Notes: generated from the sequence alone by a model not told the origin. Counted from the stretch's first letter, positions 45,387-57,074 are shown. The stretch: 64,000 bases of DNA from Conus ventricosus (GCA_018398815.1 CM031614.1:46390873-46454872), one strand, 5' to 3'. Made by a program: numbers and translations.

Positions 45387-45637
45387 AGAAAAAGAAACAC
45401 CCGAAGGTGCTGGGAGGACCCAGAGAAGCACTGTCTTCACCTGCCTTTAGAGCAGTCCTGTACCACCCTTGGAGGCCTGCGCTGTGTTGACGATGGTACA
45501 GGCACGCGCAGGACACTCCATTAAGATATCAAGGGACATAACTGCTCCTGAACAGAGGTAAATTAGACTACAGGATGCAGCTCATAACAGCCTCAAAGTA
45601 GCATCCCCCATGGTGTACACAGCCCGTATTTCATGAC
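45387..45637. repeat. Direct repeat, copy 2 (~250 bp)
   Basis: Second copy of the block at 44877-45128; the differences are mostly single-base indels (cctcctttag versus cctgcctttag, gatgggtac versus gatggtac, atgggtgtac versus atggtgtac). Confidence 0.9.
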
Positions 45638-46146
45638 AGGGCTGTACTCTAAGCTTCCTTTCATAATATATCCCGGCGTCAACCAGGCCCGAGAGATACA
45701 GGCACCTGCAGTGTTGGTCAGGAAATTTGAGCAATACTCTCAGAAACACATCCATTAAGTGAATGAAAGTCAACTGTGTGGTCCCAGTCTTCCCAACTGA
45801 GTCCGCAGCAAATTCAACTCTGGGTAGGAGGCGGTCGGGGCAGAAAAACCCACGTGACTGATGGGATTCGACCCCACAACCTCCCAGCCGGGAGTCCGCG
45901 ACGCTAACCACTTCGCCACGGTGGCTGGTAGCGTATGAAATATTGTTAGAAACCAAAAGAAAAAACAAACAAACAAAGAAACAAAAGCACAAAAAAAGAT
46001 TAGATAAAACACTATTGATACCAATCTTAGTAACTCGTTCTAATTTAAGATTTGCAGTTGAATATTTATCAGCTAGTTCTGTGATGAATTGTAAGTGCAT
46101 CAGTAAGTGAATGATGATTAAAAACAGTCTGTGATGTGATCTGCAG

Positions 46147-46227
46147 ACATGAACTGTTAGAGGAGCAATGAAGGCATCAACACCCTTTGCCTTATGGAAT
46201 GGGCCTACGGTGGTTGCTTGGCTAGAG
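46147..46227 (+). CDS. PPFIA: Liprin-alpha exon: start of SAM1 (ALWNGPTVVAWLE)
   Basis: HELLEE, then after a frame change AMKASTPFALWNGPTVVAWL E. This is the first helix of SAM1; the family has F-x-x-W-D/N-G-P-T-V/I-V-x-W-L-E. Length 81 nt, one short of the 82 required by the phases. The missing base is in gaggagcaatg at about 46165. As written, tga follows. Donor gag/gtgagg, phase 0. Confidence 0.95.
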
Positions 46228-46306
46228 GTGAGGTCTGCCTACAAAACATGCACATGCACTTGCAAGCATGTCCAGACACACACATACACACACTTGCCCC
46301 GCACAC

Positions 46307-46337
<31 letters not shown>

Positions 46338-47392
46338 TGTGTCTCTCTCTCTCCCCCCCCTACTCTCACACATGTACACACATATGCACACATACCTTTT
46401 TTTCTGTCCTGTCTCTCACCCTTTAAAATGAATGCATCCAGATCCTTTGTCTTACGAACTGGCCCACTGAAGTAAGATCCTCACACAAATGCATACATGC
46501 GCATGCATTCATACATTCATGCACAATCTTGTCCTCTCTCGTTTGTGAAGACTGTCACATCCTTTGCTGTATGGAATAGGCCATCTGTTGTAGCTTGGCC
46601 AGATGTGAGGTTTTGCACACATTTTTCTCTTGCCTCTCTTTCTTTCTGTCTGTCTCTTTCTCTCTCTCTCTCTCTCTGTCTCTGTCTGTTCGTCTGTTTC
46701 TCTCTCTTTCTCCCTCTTTCTGTTTCTGTGTGTCTCTCTCATTCTCACTCACTGTCTTTCTGTTGCTGACTTATTTGCTCTCTGTCTGGCTGGCTGGCTG
46801 ATGTCTGTCTGTGTGTCTCTCTCACTCTGTTTCTCTCTGAGCTGCTGTGAGCCATCATCCATGGGAGTGTATCTGTTTTTAATAGCCTTCCAAGAGAGCC
46901 TAATGATGTAATGAGAGACCTGGAGATGCAGAGTTCTATATCGCGGCAACGCCGGTAGGGTATAGATGTGGCTTGATGAGTTCTGTCTTGGTTGAAACAC
47001 GGACAGGGTGTAGATGTGCCAGGTGCACATCTTTATATCCTTTTCGTCTGGTCCGTTGGAGGTGGTGTGAATGTGAGGTACCATGTGTATAATCATACAT
47101 GAAGGATTCGAAGGCAACACTTTTCAAGTAACCAGACGTGGACCCTCCATGTGAAAATAGGAAAAGTTTGTAAACAAAATATAATCCTGCTAGCCATGTT
47201 TGTTTCATCTGTCAGCAAACCATGAAATATTCCACACTTATGTGAAGAACCTGCGGCCTAATAATCTGTTGGTAACTATGTTTGCTGAAGGAGAAGACTT
47301 TCTGACAATTATGTTTATGTGTGCTCGTGATTACTGTTATTCTTTCTGTGTGACTGTATTAAGATATCAGACGATGACTTTCTGTGGTCTAG
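46228..47392 (+). other. Liprin-alpha intron with CA and CT microsatellites
   Basis: CA repeats at about 46277-46340 and CT/GT-rich imperfect repeats at about 46620-46850. Segments at 46165-46260, 46430-46475 and 46555-46615 resemble each other (catcctttgctgtatggaat, aggccatctgttgtagcttg), and the first overlaps the end of the SAM1 exon. Acceptor gtggtctag. Confidence 0.6.
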
Positions 47393-47737
<345 letters not shown>

Positions 47738-48010
47738 TAAGTACAGCTGTGTATTGTAAACTATTTTCATGTGATTTAAACTGATTTTTATGTTTGCAGC
47801 ACCAATTCTGACCTGATTAATTTGAGGGTTTGGTTGTGGACACAATCATTATGTACCTAGCCTTTGCTTCTTACGTGTGCACATTCAGAGTTTTTCAATA
47901 ATGATTGGTATTGGTAACAGGTATGGCAATTCTACCAGTATTTTATCAACAAATTGTTACTTTGCACCAGTATGCCATCATTCACTGTTTATTGGACATA
48001 CTGTGTAATG

Positions 48011-48992
48011 CAGGGATGAGAACAGCTCCGCCGTTCTCCGCCGTTCCGCCGTCTTTTTAAAAGATCTCCGCCGTTCGAAAAAATCTCCGCCGAAAAAATA
48101 AAAAAGCTATCGCGATTTTTTTGCTCCCAATCTCGGCGAGACGCCTCCGGCGAGATTCCCAAATGGGCTGGTTTTTACTCGGTTGACTCGGCCAACCACT
48201 GCACATCCGCTTACAGCGCCGATCGACCGAGTGTCATTTGTGAGTCATGGCGTCGAACGAAATCGCAAAAAAAAGGAAAAAATATCCCAACCGTTGGAAA
48301 GAAAACTGGCTCGAGGAAGAGGTGTGTGGGAGTAGAGTTGGAGATAGCATATGCAAAAGCAGTGAAGAGCAGGCGTTATGTGTTGCTTGCAACAAGAAAA
48401 TCAGCTTCGGAAGTCGTGGCTTCATTACGATTGCTGGTGTTAAATTAGTGTTGATTTTGACTAAGAATAGCATTAGTTAGTATTAAAAAAAGAGTTCAAT
48501 GAGAGGTGTAATTTTGGACTAAGACTCAATTGAAAGACTTCATTCAGTGGTGTAGGTGTTTCACAGATCGTATGAGGCCTACACTACAGATCAACCTCTT
48601 GAGAACTGTAAATAAAGAAGTATCGAAAGACAAATGCCAGCATAGAGTGTGATATTCTACCAATGACACACTGAAGCAGAAAAGAAAAAAGGCCTACTTC
48701 TACTACTACTAGCAGGTAAGGCCAAATTGTTTTTGTATTTATTGTGCCTTTTGTGAAAAACTGAAATATAGTTTAGTTTTAATAGTAATGCCTTTGTGAA
48801 ATGTGATTTTAATAACAGAATGTAGATAAATTTAGTTCAATTTAGATAAGGGCTAGAAACATATTTTGATGGTTTTAAATGTGGATTTTTCTTGTTTTAT
48901 ATATTAAAAATGCTTCAGCTTCAGGGGCGCTGCCGCCCCCAGACCCCCCAACGAAAATCCTCTTGCTTTTTTAAAATCTGTTCTCATCCCTG
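48011..48992 (+). mobile_element. Non-autonomous DNA transposon with 15-bp TIRs
   Basis: Left end cagggatgagaacag (48011-48025) is a perfect inverted match to ctgttctcatccctg (48978-48992). The flanks carry taatg on both sides (48006-48010 and 48993-48997), a 5-bp target duplication. Inside, a 79-codon frame (48247-48483) has a basic start KRKKYPNRWKENWLEEEV and EQALCVACNKKISFGSRGF, which resembles the zinc-finger-like N-terminus of hAT-type transposases. The 3' side has ggggcgctgccgcccccaga. The catalytic region is deleted. CAGGG ends suit hAT, although hAT normally makes 8-bp duplications. Confidence 0.85.
48247..48483 (+). pseudogene. N-terminal transposase fragment
   Basis: 79 codons starting MASNEIAKKRKKYPNRWKEN and containing C-V-A-C-N-K-K, a C-x2-C half of a possible BED-like finger; the His pair is not visible before the frame ends. 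It sits inside the TIR element, so it is a leftover of the parent transposase. Confidence 0.55.
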
Positions 48993-49638
48993 TAATGGTC
49001 GATGGTTAGTAAGTACACAATCGAGTAGGTGTTCAGAAACATTGTGGTGGATGTATGTGTGTTCAGCTGAGAAACAGCATCCTTATGTGACAACCTGAAT
49101 CACAGTAATTAAGCAGTTTCACTAGATGATGTACTTTTATTAGTTGAAAACGGACACAGATAGCACAATGTTTCCTAATATCTGCATATTCCTTGTTTCA
49201 GCACTGTGGCCTCTGTGACATTTGGCACTGTTTGGGCTGATAAATGTTCTGAAGAGAAACAGTATTTAGAGAGCAAAAGAAAGTTTCTAGTTATGAAAAA
49301 TGGAACAACGTTTCTTTGCCTTCATGTAATATAAATGTAATCTTTAAATCGATTGCTGCATTGAAGTACCTTTGTAGCAGTAATAGTCACACACACACAC
49401 ACACCACACACACACACACACACACGCAAAAAAGGGGGGGGTGGGGGGCATTAATCGATATCCAGTATAAAAAACTGTATGATGAACAAAGTAAGGTAGC
49501 AAAATGTGTAATACTTGATATGTCACTTTCACTTATGTTACAGTTGGCAAGACGTTTCTACCGTCCGCCTACCTTTCCAAACTTTTACTCACTCTGATTT
49601 TTTCGACATCTTGCCTGTAATACATGCTCCTCTTTTTT

Positions 49639-49651
49639 CTCTCTCTCTCTG

Positions 49652-49708
<57 letters not shown>

Positions 49709-49772
49709 GTCTGTCTCTCTGTCTCTCACTCAAAAAGTACCCCCCCCCACCCTCTCTCTCTCTCTCTCTCAA
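49639..49772. repeat. CT microsatellite
   Basis: Imperfect CT dinucleotides interrupted by cactcaaaaagtacccccc, whose aagtac part recurs after the second CT tract. Confidence 0.92.
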
Positions 49773-50197
49773 GAAGTACACACTGTATCACTATTGGTAT
49801 ACTGGCACCCGGCCTGTACCAGCATACAGTATTATCAAGTCATATTGATACGTAATGTATTGTTGAGTCCTACCACCGACATTAGCAATGCAAAGATGAT
49901 GTGTGAGCAAAACAAATATAAATGCACCCAAGAGACTGATGAAAGTGACAATTGCTTCAGCAAAAGTTGTTCATGAAAGAAGAAAGTGTAATAGTTTTCA
50001 TGTAAGATGGACTGAAAAGTACCGAATGTTGTATGTGGGTGCATGTAATATTTTTGTTTCGTCAGTATGATAATCACAGTATTACTAATAAAGGTGAAAA
50101 CTAAGTGAAAAAAATGTTTCGTTGAGAAAATAGCTGAGGAGCTTTCTGGTGGTAGCAGACTTGTGGATGGAGCATGTATGTGTGTGTGTCTGTGCAG

Positions 50198-50372
50198 ACC
50201 CTGGCCTTTGGGGACATGAACCATGAGTGGATGGGCAAGGAGTGGCTGCCCAGCCTGGGCCTGCCCCAGTACCGCTCCCACTTCATGGAGTGCCTGGTGG
50301 ACCCCGCATGCTGGACCACCTCACCAAGAAGGACCTCCGGGGACAGCTCAAAATGGTGGACAGCTTCCACAG
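50198..50372 (+). CDS. PPFIA: Liprin-alpha exon: first part of SAM2
   Basis: [35 protein letters not shown], then after a frame change [21 protein letters not shown]. This matches SAM2 of the family nearly residue by residue. 175 nt, one less than required; the base is missing in gtggaccccgcatg at about 50302, where gacgcccgcatg would give the family sequence D-A-R-M-L. Donor cacag/gttagg, phase 2. Confidence 0.97.
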
Positions 50373-51894
50373 GTTAGGGCTTAGGGAAAGCTAGTATCTG
50401 TCTGCTGTTGTTTACCTGTTTGTGGACCCCCCCGTCTCCCATCCCCTCAAACGTCCCACTTTTTCACAACTTTGCAGATTTCAGAGAAATGTGAATATGA
50501 AAAAGCACAGAAGGAAAAAAGTGAAGAAAAGAATATTCAGGGGGAAGGTTAAAAAGCGTGGATGGAATCCACAGATCACTTGTCTTGTTTTTGGTATGTT
50601 AACAGACAGCGCTGATGTCCTGAGATCTCATGTTAACTACTCCACAAGAGGGTGAACAGTCCACATGTTGTCTGCCTGGTTGAGGGTGGAAATACTGTTC
50701 TGATGTTGTGAGTTGGCAAAACATTGCAAAAGTGAGAGGTGTTAACAAAAGCTGTAAGAACAAATGGTCCTGGTCTTAGTTGGATCAATAGGTGAACAGT
50801 GCACCGCCTGATGCTTTTCTGTGCATCAGATTGCGTCATGACTTTGGGGTAGGGTTGGTGAGGAGGAGGTGAGCATACTCCAAGAATTTCTAGGTATTTT
50901 GCATTTGCTTGGCGGAATCCATGCTGATGCACACTATTCTTTCTCCCATCCTTTATGCAGTTTTATGTTTCTGAGGTATTTTTATTCCACTGTAATTTAT
51001 CAAAACATGCACAGAATCAGAATATTTTACACGGTAATATGATTCTCTGTACGTATTCAGGAAGGATGTCAAGTTACTTCAAGTAGGTCTATAAGTTTGC
51101 TGACCTCTCCAACTTTTAGGTATACACGCAGGTATGATCACATGTAAACAGTTGTTTGTGCATTATGTTTTCTCTCTTAGATGTTGTGATGATAATTTAG
51201 GAAAAAAAAGTATGAATAAGGTTGTTTGAAGTTTATGAATAAGGTCGTTTGAAGTTAATCATAGAATGTGAACACTCATGATCTTTAAAGAAATCATGAA
51301 CTGTAGATATGTAATTCCTGTCAGTGATATTGAGACAATGAAGATGACATACAAAAAGATCAGCAAGAGTTTGTGCTTGTTGAAAGAACAGTGTATGTCA
51401 GTTCCTCCTCAGAAAGAATACTGTTTTAAAAAGCCTGTTGACTCAGGACATAGTCTCTTGACAGTGTGATTCTGGCATTTTTAAACTGAGTCATGTTATA
51501 GCTAGCCTTCCAGTGCTGCACCATTCTGAAAATGACCAAAATACTAGAACAGAAAGATCAAAACTCCATTGATAACTACTGTCAAGGATATGAAAACTGC
51601 ACAGAATGCCTCTCCTTTGCTTTGACACTGATGGTTACCTTGTGCAACACATTCCCTTGGTTTGTGAATGGTAACCAGTTTGACCAATCGAGCTATGCTA
51701 CATTTTGTCCTCTGTGAGGAAGATTTTTATAGCATACAAGGCCTGAACCTTGGCTGCTGGAGGATTTTCCTCCTGACTCCTCTCTGGCATCACTGAAGTG
51801 TGAACAATAGAAGAATGCTGGATCAGAGAGTGGTTTTTGATCTCTCAAGTTTGTGTGAATGTTTCTATTATAATTTGTTATGTTATTGTTGCAG
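50373..51894 (+). other. Liprin-alpha intron with one small duplication
   Basis: Contains a ~26-bp imperfect duplication tatgaataaggtygtttgaa at about 51210-51258. Otherwise nothing recognised. Acceptor attgttgcag. Confidence 0.6.
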
Positions 51895-51991
51895 AACTAG
51901 TTTACAATACGGCATAAACTGCCTGAAAAACTCAACTATGACAGAAAAGAATTGGAGAGGCGGCGAGAGGAGAGTGCAGCTGAAGTCAAAG
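51895..51991 (+). CDS. PPFIA: Liprin-alpha exon: end of SAM2
   Basis: TSLQYGINCLK, then after a frame change LNYDRKELERRREESAAEVK. The family has NSFQCGIMCLRRLNYDRKEL ERKREES here. 97 nt where 98 fits both phases (2 in, 1 out). The missing base is an A in the run ctgaaaaactcaac at 51926-51930. Donor aaag/gtcaga joins to at/gtt of the next exon to give Asp. Confidence 0.96.
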
Positions 51992-53297
51992 GTCAGACCA
52001 TTTTTCAGTGTGTATGTTACTGTTCAGTCAGCATATGCACATGCCAAATACCTATGGCCAGACTGTTGATATGTATTCAATGAAGTTTAACAGCCATAGG
52101 GTTGTTGTGTTGAAAAGAAACTGTGTTAATGTATATCGTTAGGTGTAAGTGTAGATTGCCTTGGATGGTTTATCCTGCCCTAGGATCAAATTTTGTGTTG
52201 AAACTTATATTTGTTTTATTCTCTTCAGAGCCAAATTTACATGAAGATTTATACACAACTGTTGCTTTACAAGCCCTATGAGCAATACCCACCTTGCTAG
52301 ATCTTGTAGATATTGTGTATTTTGTCTCAACATTCATTATAGCTTGGGCTAGATGGTTACAGTTATATGGCTATAAGGTGCTGCTTACTGTTGGATATCT
52401 TTTCATGTAAACATTGTTCAGGTGTGGTGCTTAGTATTTTGGCAGCTTTTCATAGGCTTGTTCACAGGTATGACAATCGGACAACCCTGATCATATTCAT
52501 GACTTGGTGGATCTTTAGTGTTGCACAGTGCAGCCAAGGTGGAAATGACAAAGCCATGCTTGCATCAAGTTTGAACATTTTGGGAATAGAGTAATAAGCT
52601 GATCGTGAAGGTACATGACAAATTGAATGTACATAGTGTTCCTGCTCTGAATTGTTTGAGGGAAGATGGCAAACACTGTGTTGGAAATATAAAGAAATGC
52701 TTCAGCAATAGAATCCATCAGTCTTGTTGGAGCCAGCCTTCCACTTGATATGGGCCCCCCACCCCCCACCCCATCCCCCTCCCCTTTCCCAACCCCTCCC
52801 CATCCTTCTTCCCGTTGGGTGAGACTAAGAATTTGGGGGTGGGGTGGGGAGGAGGGGGCGGGGGGTGTTGTTTCCCAGCTAAAACCTAGGGATTACATCA
52901 TCCATATCCAAATTAATGTCAGATCATCAAGATCATTTTGTAGGGTGAGAGGTTTACTTGCATGCCTGGTTTTTGTTACCTTGCTTCACATGAAGCCACA
53001 TTCTGTCTTCGGAGGTTGGAATTCCTTTTAAGGAGATTGAAGATTTGTACAGTAAAATCTGTCCCTTGATGGAAGGCAATCACAACATTGCAGTGTACAA
53101 CAGTTTAATGTAAGCAGTAATATCCAGCTTGTATCAAAATGACCAGCTTTCAACTAGCTTGGCCATTTCTCTTGAATATCAGGCTTGGTGTTGATGTGAT
53201 GTATAATGTCTGATGCCTTCTCAGAACCGCACAGTCAGATGGAAAGTCAGATAACTGTGCAGGGATGTGTGATGTGCTGCATGTTCCCTTCCCACAG
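51992..53297 (+). other. Liprin-alpha intron, nothing clear
   Basis: C-rich and G-rich tracts at 52755-52868 are partly complementary. No exon or known repeat. Acceptor cttcccacag. Confidence 0.55.
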
Positions 53298-53473
53298 ATG
53301 TTTTGGTGTGGTCCAATGAGCGAGTCATCCGGTGGGTGCAGTCTATCAACCTAAGGGAATACGCCAACAACTTGATAGAGTCGGGGGTGCACGGAGCCCT
53401 AATCGCTCTGGACGAAAGCTTTAACCACGACAGTCTAGCCATGGCTCTGCAGATTCCCACCCAGAGCACACAG
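53298..53473 (+). CDS. PPFIA: Liprin-alpha exon: first part of SAM3
   Basis: [58 protein letters not shown]. Intact, 176 nt, phase 1 in and 0 out. W-S-N-D/E-R-V-I-R-W and [14 protein letters not shown] are strictly conserved in SAM3 of liprin-alphas. The preceding acceptor is cccacag, donor cag/gtaagg. Confidence 0.98.
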
Positions 53474-54819
53474 GTAAGGTTTCGTTGGTCTTGGGCCTCA
53501 GTTGTGTGCTGTCCAGAGTTCTGCTTCTCATTTTTAGTGCCCTCTTGGTGTTATTATTCCAGTGCCGCTCACTATGTCTCCCCATACCGAGCCGTTCCCA
53601 GGCTTGTCCAGTCGCAGTCTGTACAACAGCAATCCACAAGGAACATGCAGTGTTCGATCATGAGGCAACCCACCAGAGGAGACATTACTCCTGTAGCTGA
53701 ATAACTTGTGCACTGTTCAGTATAGTGTGATGTGATCCAGTGTGCACGGACATCACATACTAACCCTCATACTGAAAACAAAAATTGCTTAGATGCTGAG
53801 CCAGTGTATTCAGGTGCCGCCCTCCAGAGGGTGCCACCATGTCTACCTGACGATGGTCTCCATAGCTTTGCTGACGTTGAAGACTTTGAACCTACCACAG
53901 GCATGGATGTAGATAGGAAATCAAAACTGAGATCATCAGCTCCAGAACAGGGTATGAAGGGTCTCAAAATTTCAGGGGGGTTGCTTGTTTGTTTTCTTCA
54001 TGATAGTGTTGCAGATGGTTTTCCTCGCCAGTTGAAGGATCAGTTTGAAAAATCAGGTATTAAAAATCATTTCTTTGTTCCTGTCTTTTCTTTACGTTTT
54101 TTTTCTTCCCTTTTTTCAGACTTTTTTTATTTTCTATAGTTTTCACGGGTATTTTTGCACTGGTTTTGTCTCTCTGTTCTTGTTATGACAGACAAGTTAT
54201 ATGCAATCGTAAGTTGGAAGAGTGCTTGCATGTGTCAGGGCATACAGGTATCTATCTGCACTATGCTTATATAATACTCCATGGTCACATGGTGTCTGTA
54301 CCCGTCTGTCCCAGTCCATTGATATCTATCTGTCCATGTCTATTAGTCTGTGTCTGTCTGTGTCACTTTGCATATGTGCTTCTTTGTCCAGAGGAAGCAA
54401 AAGGGTGTAAAGGGGATGGGGTGGGGGTGTTAGACATTTCAGAGCAATTGATACATAATTGCTTTTTGTATTTGTTTATTTGCCTTTTCTATGTCTTTTG
54501 TGCATAATAGATAAATGCAGAGATAGACAGAAGATTGGATAGAGATGGACACTGGACAGATCTAGACAAGATATTAGCACTGATGAAATGAGGATTGAGA
54601 GTGGGGAGGGGAGCAGGGAGGGGGAGAGTGTATGTGGTCAGGGACCGTAACTGATGTTGATGGTGAGGAGTTAGAAAAGGTTGGGGAGGCTGGGGGAGGG
54701 GGGGGGGGAGTGTGAGAGGGTCAGTCAGGGGTCACAGCTGATGGTGAGGAATGAGAGTGTATGTGTGGTGGGGTCAGTCCAAAGCCAGTGCCGACCTCAA
54801 GACTCGTTGACTGTTACAG
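53474..54819 (+). other. Liprin-alpha intron with a retroelement copy
   Basis: Diverged copy of the long retroelement at about 53560-53985, then T-rich and G-rich intron sequence including gtgaggag/gggagg imperfect repeats at about 54600-54780. Acceptor actgttacag. Confidence 0.7.
53560..53985 (-). mobile_element. Long tRNA-headed retroelement, partial copy
   Basis: gtccagtcgcagtctgtaca, caacccaccagaggagacat, cctccagagggtgccaccat and gaagggtctcaaaatttcag match 44400-44790 in order and orientation. It lacks both the head and the A-rich tail. Confidence 0.75.
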
Positions 54820-54888
54820 GCCAGGATGGTGCTAGAACGTGAATTCAACAATCTCCTGGCCAGGGGAACAGACCGCAGGCTAGAGGAG
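54820..54888 (+). CDS. PPFIA: Liprin-alpha exon: end of SAM3
   Basis: 23 codons, intact, phase 0: ARMVLEREFNNLLARGTDRR LEE. The family has ARAVLEREFNNLLVMGTDRR at this point. Donor gag/gtgagt. This is the last exon I can assign; the C-terminal tail that normally follows (K-x-F-x-R-x-P-S-W-R) was not found in the remaining 9 kb, so it probably lies beyond the window. Confidence 0.97.
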
Positions 54889-55715
54889 GTGAGTGCCGAT
54901 CGCCCCGTTTCCCCTCACACGCTTCACCTTTTGTTTCCTGTGCCCCCTCCCGTCAGCTTTCACGTTTTGTGTGTGTGTGTGTTTCTCTGTAGTTAACGCC
55001 CTGATGGGCACTGCCCTATCCTTTCCATGCTGCTTTTGCTGGCAGGTTCACTGTCCCGGTAGCCTTCTCCTCTCTCTCTCTCCTGGTTTTCAGCTGCTGT
55101 ATTGACCTCAGTCATCGGCTGGTTGTTGACGCCATCCATGTGTTGACCCAGTGAAGCTTGTGTCTTTGCTGAGTGTTGCTGTTGTTGATTACCGTTTGTG
55201 GCGTTAAGTGCGCAGTAATCAAGAAAAGAAGGGGGAAAAAAACTAACAAAACTTGACAAGGGTTTTTTTTTTTCATCTAAAAATATATAACCTCTGGAGA
55301 AGATCTTTGGGGCAAGACATGGATCCAAAGCCCTTCTGAAGAATTATCTACATAGGTATGTCTTGTAGTCCAGTGTGTCTGTAGTTTCTGCATGGACTGC
55401 TGAAAAGAAAACGATGAATTAGCTGAAAGTGAGAGGATGGGTTTGTTTCAGCATGTGTGTGGATCATCTTAGATGTGGTCAGCGTGAGGGTACATGATGT
55501 GAAAAGTGTACAACACTTGTCAAAATAGCTTTAAAATGCAATGGTCAGTATTAATGAAATAACAAACTAAGAAAATAATTTGGTTGTAGAACATAACCAA
55601 AGCTGTTGGATGTAGTATATATAACAGCATCTGTGCTAAAGCCTTCATTTATAATATTGTTCTCGACCAACACCTCTAGAGCATGTCGAAATTAACATTG
55701 ACCTCACATCTTCTG

Positions 55716-55757
<42 letters not shown>

Positions 55758-56138
55758 TGCGCGCATGCACACTTGCAAAGAGGTAGCTCATATGAATTGA
55801 ATCGTGAAACTTAAAACGCAAAAGGAAAAATAACTGTCACTTCCCCTCCCCTTCTCCTCCACCCTCCTGCCTCCCGCGGTTTTTCTCTCTTTTTTTTTTT
55901 CATTTTTTTTTCCAAAGGAAAACAAGACAAAATTGTGATTTTGGTGACTGGTACATACCCAAGTTAAATTAGAGTGCAAGCATGAACTGCTTACGCCTTT
56001 ATTCCAAAGTAAAGCATCATATGCTGAAGCATGTCAAACTGACTGCAACCTATGGCCAGTTTGCCAGCTCTGTTTGGCTTATGCAGTATTTAAGAACACC
56101 ATAGTCTGTCTCACACTTCAGGGCGAGTGTGCTCCATC
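54889..56138 (+). other. Probable liprin-alpha intron, nothing recognised
   Basis: Contains short GT (about 54970) and CA (about 55720-55753) repeats. An open stretch ending nattatctacatag/gtatgt near 55355 has a good donor but no recognisable content or acceptor. Confidence 0.5.
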
Positions 56139-56670
56139 ATTTTGAGGCCGGAATAGCTCGGTGGTAGAGCACCGGACTCGTAATCTTGGTGATCCAGGGA
56201 TTGCGGGTTCGAATCTCCGCCGGGCCGGTTCGGTGCAGGGGGATTTTTCTCTTGGAGTTAACATTGGTTCTGACTCCATTTCCCATACAGTCCTTCGAAT
56301 GAGACTATAAACCGGGGTTCCATGTGTGAACGCACGCATAACATCTTGCACACATGTAAAATCCCATCACCAACTTTCGAAAGAGAAGGCCAGTTTCGCC
56401 ATTGGTATGGATGGCACGTAACACATAGTATGCACCCTGTATGAGTAATGGAAAGAATAAAGGAAGTAAGGAAATTAAGTGAACAATATTGACTGGATGA
56501 CATGGAAACGACTGAATGAAGCGCCAGCTGGCAGCTCTTCAGTCGGCACTACCCAGGTAGGCAGCCTGTTGTGTAAGCGAGTGTGGATTGTAAAGCGCTT
56601 AGATTTTGGTCTCTCCCCTAGGATAGGCGCTGTATAAGTGTTCATAATAATAATAAGAATAATGATAATT
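56139..56670 (+). mobile_element. Full-length tRNA-derived SINE
   Basis: Starts ggccggaatagctcggtggt agagcaccggactcgta with ggttcgaatc, tRNA-like A and B boxes, then catacagtccttcgaatgag actataaaccggggttcc and catcttgcacacatgtaaaa, as in 43720-44107 (opposite strand). The 3' part (gtaaagcgcttagattttgg, ggataggcgctgtataagtg) ends in an ATA/ATG tail, a LINE-like tail used by molluscan SINEs. The anticodon position reads cgt, but the stem is mismatched and acceptor pairing is absent, so it is not a functional tRNA gene. Confidence 0.88.
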
Positions 56671-57043
56671 TTGGCTTTATGCTCAACCAATTCTTTCCAT
56701 ACTAACCTGGATCAGGTAGGCGCTGGTGTCATATTAATGCTCATTGATTCAGACCAGACTTCGAAAATTTGTGGTGCACTGCTTATGCATGAATTGATGT
56801 CTTTCCAATAATTCTGCAGGTTTCAAACTTTGTTATGCTGGGTCAGTCTGCCCCTATGGGTTCTTTTAGATTGTTTTGTTTGTTTTGACTTATCCATACT
56901 ACAACTACATAATGTCCCTGGAAAACAAAGGGAGAAGACTGACAGGGTGGAATAGAAGACTGAAGTTATCCCTTTCAGTCAGCGGACGCAGGTCTTCTGA
57001 TTGGCTAGCTGAGGCTGATCTTTATGAAAGGAAGGAGTACTTC

Positions 57044-57074
<31 letters not shown>

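Larger units (their letters stand above)
44315..45932 (-). mobile_element. Long tRNA-headed retroelement with internal duplication
   Basis: On the minus strand the head at about 45932-45850 reads ggcgaagtggttagcgtcgc with gtcgaatccc (A- and B-box-like). The element ends at the left with ggttgggacagc and an A-rich tail (44315-44335). About 1.1 kb of element sequence is recognisable from the other copies (29800, 36140, 53560, 60110). An extra ~0.5 kb arises from the direct duplication described separately. No protein domain is seen, so it is non-autonomous. Open frames inside are chance. Confidence 0.75.
42810..46146 (+). other. Liprin-alpha intron with SINE and long retroelement
   Basis: 42810-43719 plain intron. 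A SINE occupies about 43720-44107 and the long tRNA-headed retroelement about 44315-45932, both on the minus strand. The remainder is unremarkable. Acceptor tgatctgcag. Confidence 0.75.

Noticed and set aside
45850..45932. Functional tRNA gene on the minus strand
   Set aside because: Only A- and B-box-like segments are kept; it is the head of an interspersed retroelement.
55291..55360. Exon for the liprin C-terminal tail (a WRRS stretch near 55295)
   Set aside because: No convincing acceptor, the frame stops after about 16 codons, and the flanking residues do not match the P-S-W-R-K/R tail.
56150..56222. Functional tRNA gene (anticodon position cgt)
   Set aside because: Anticodon stem mismatched, no acceptor pairing, and the sequence continues into a SINE body shared with two other loci.
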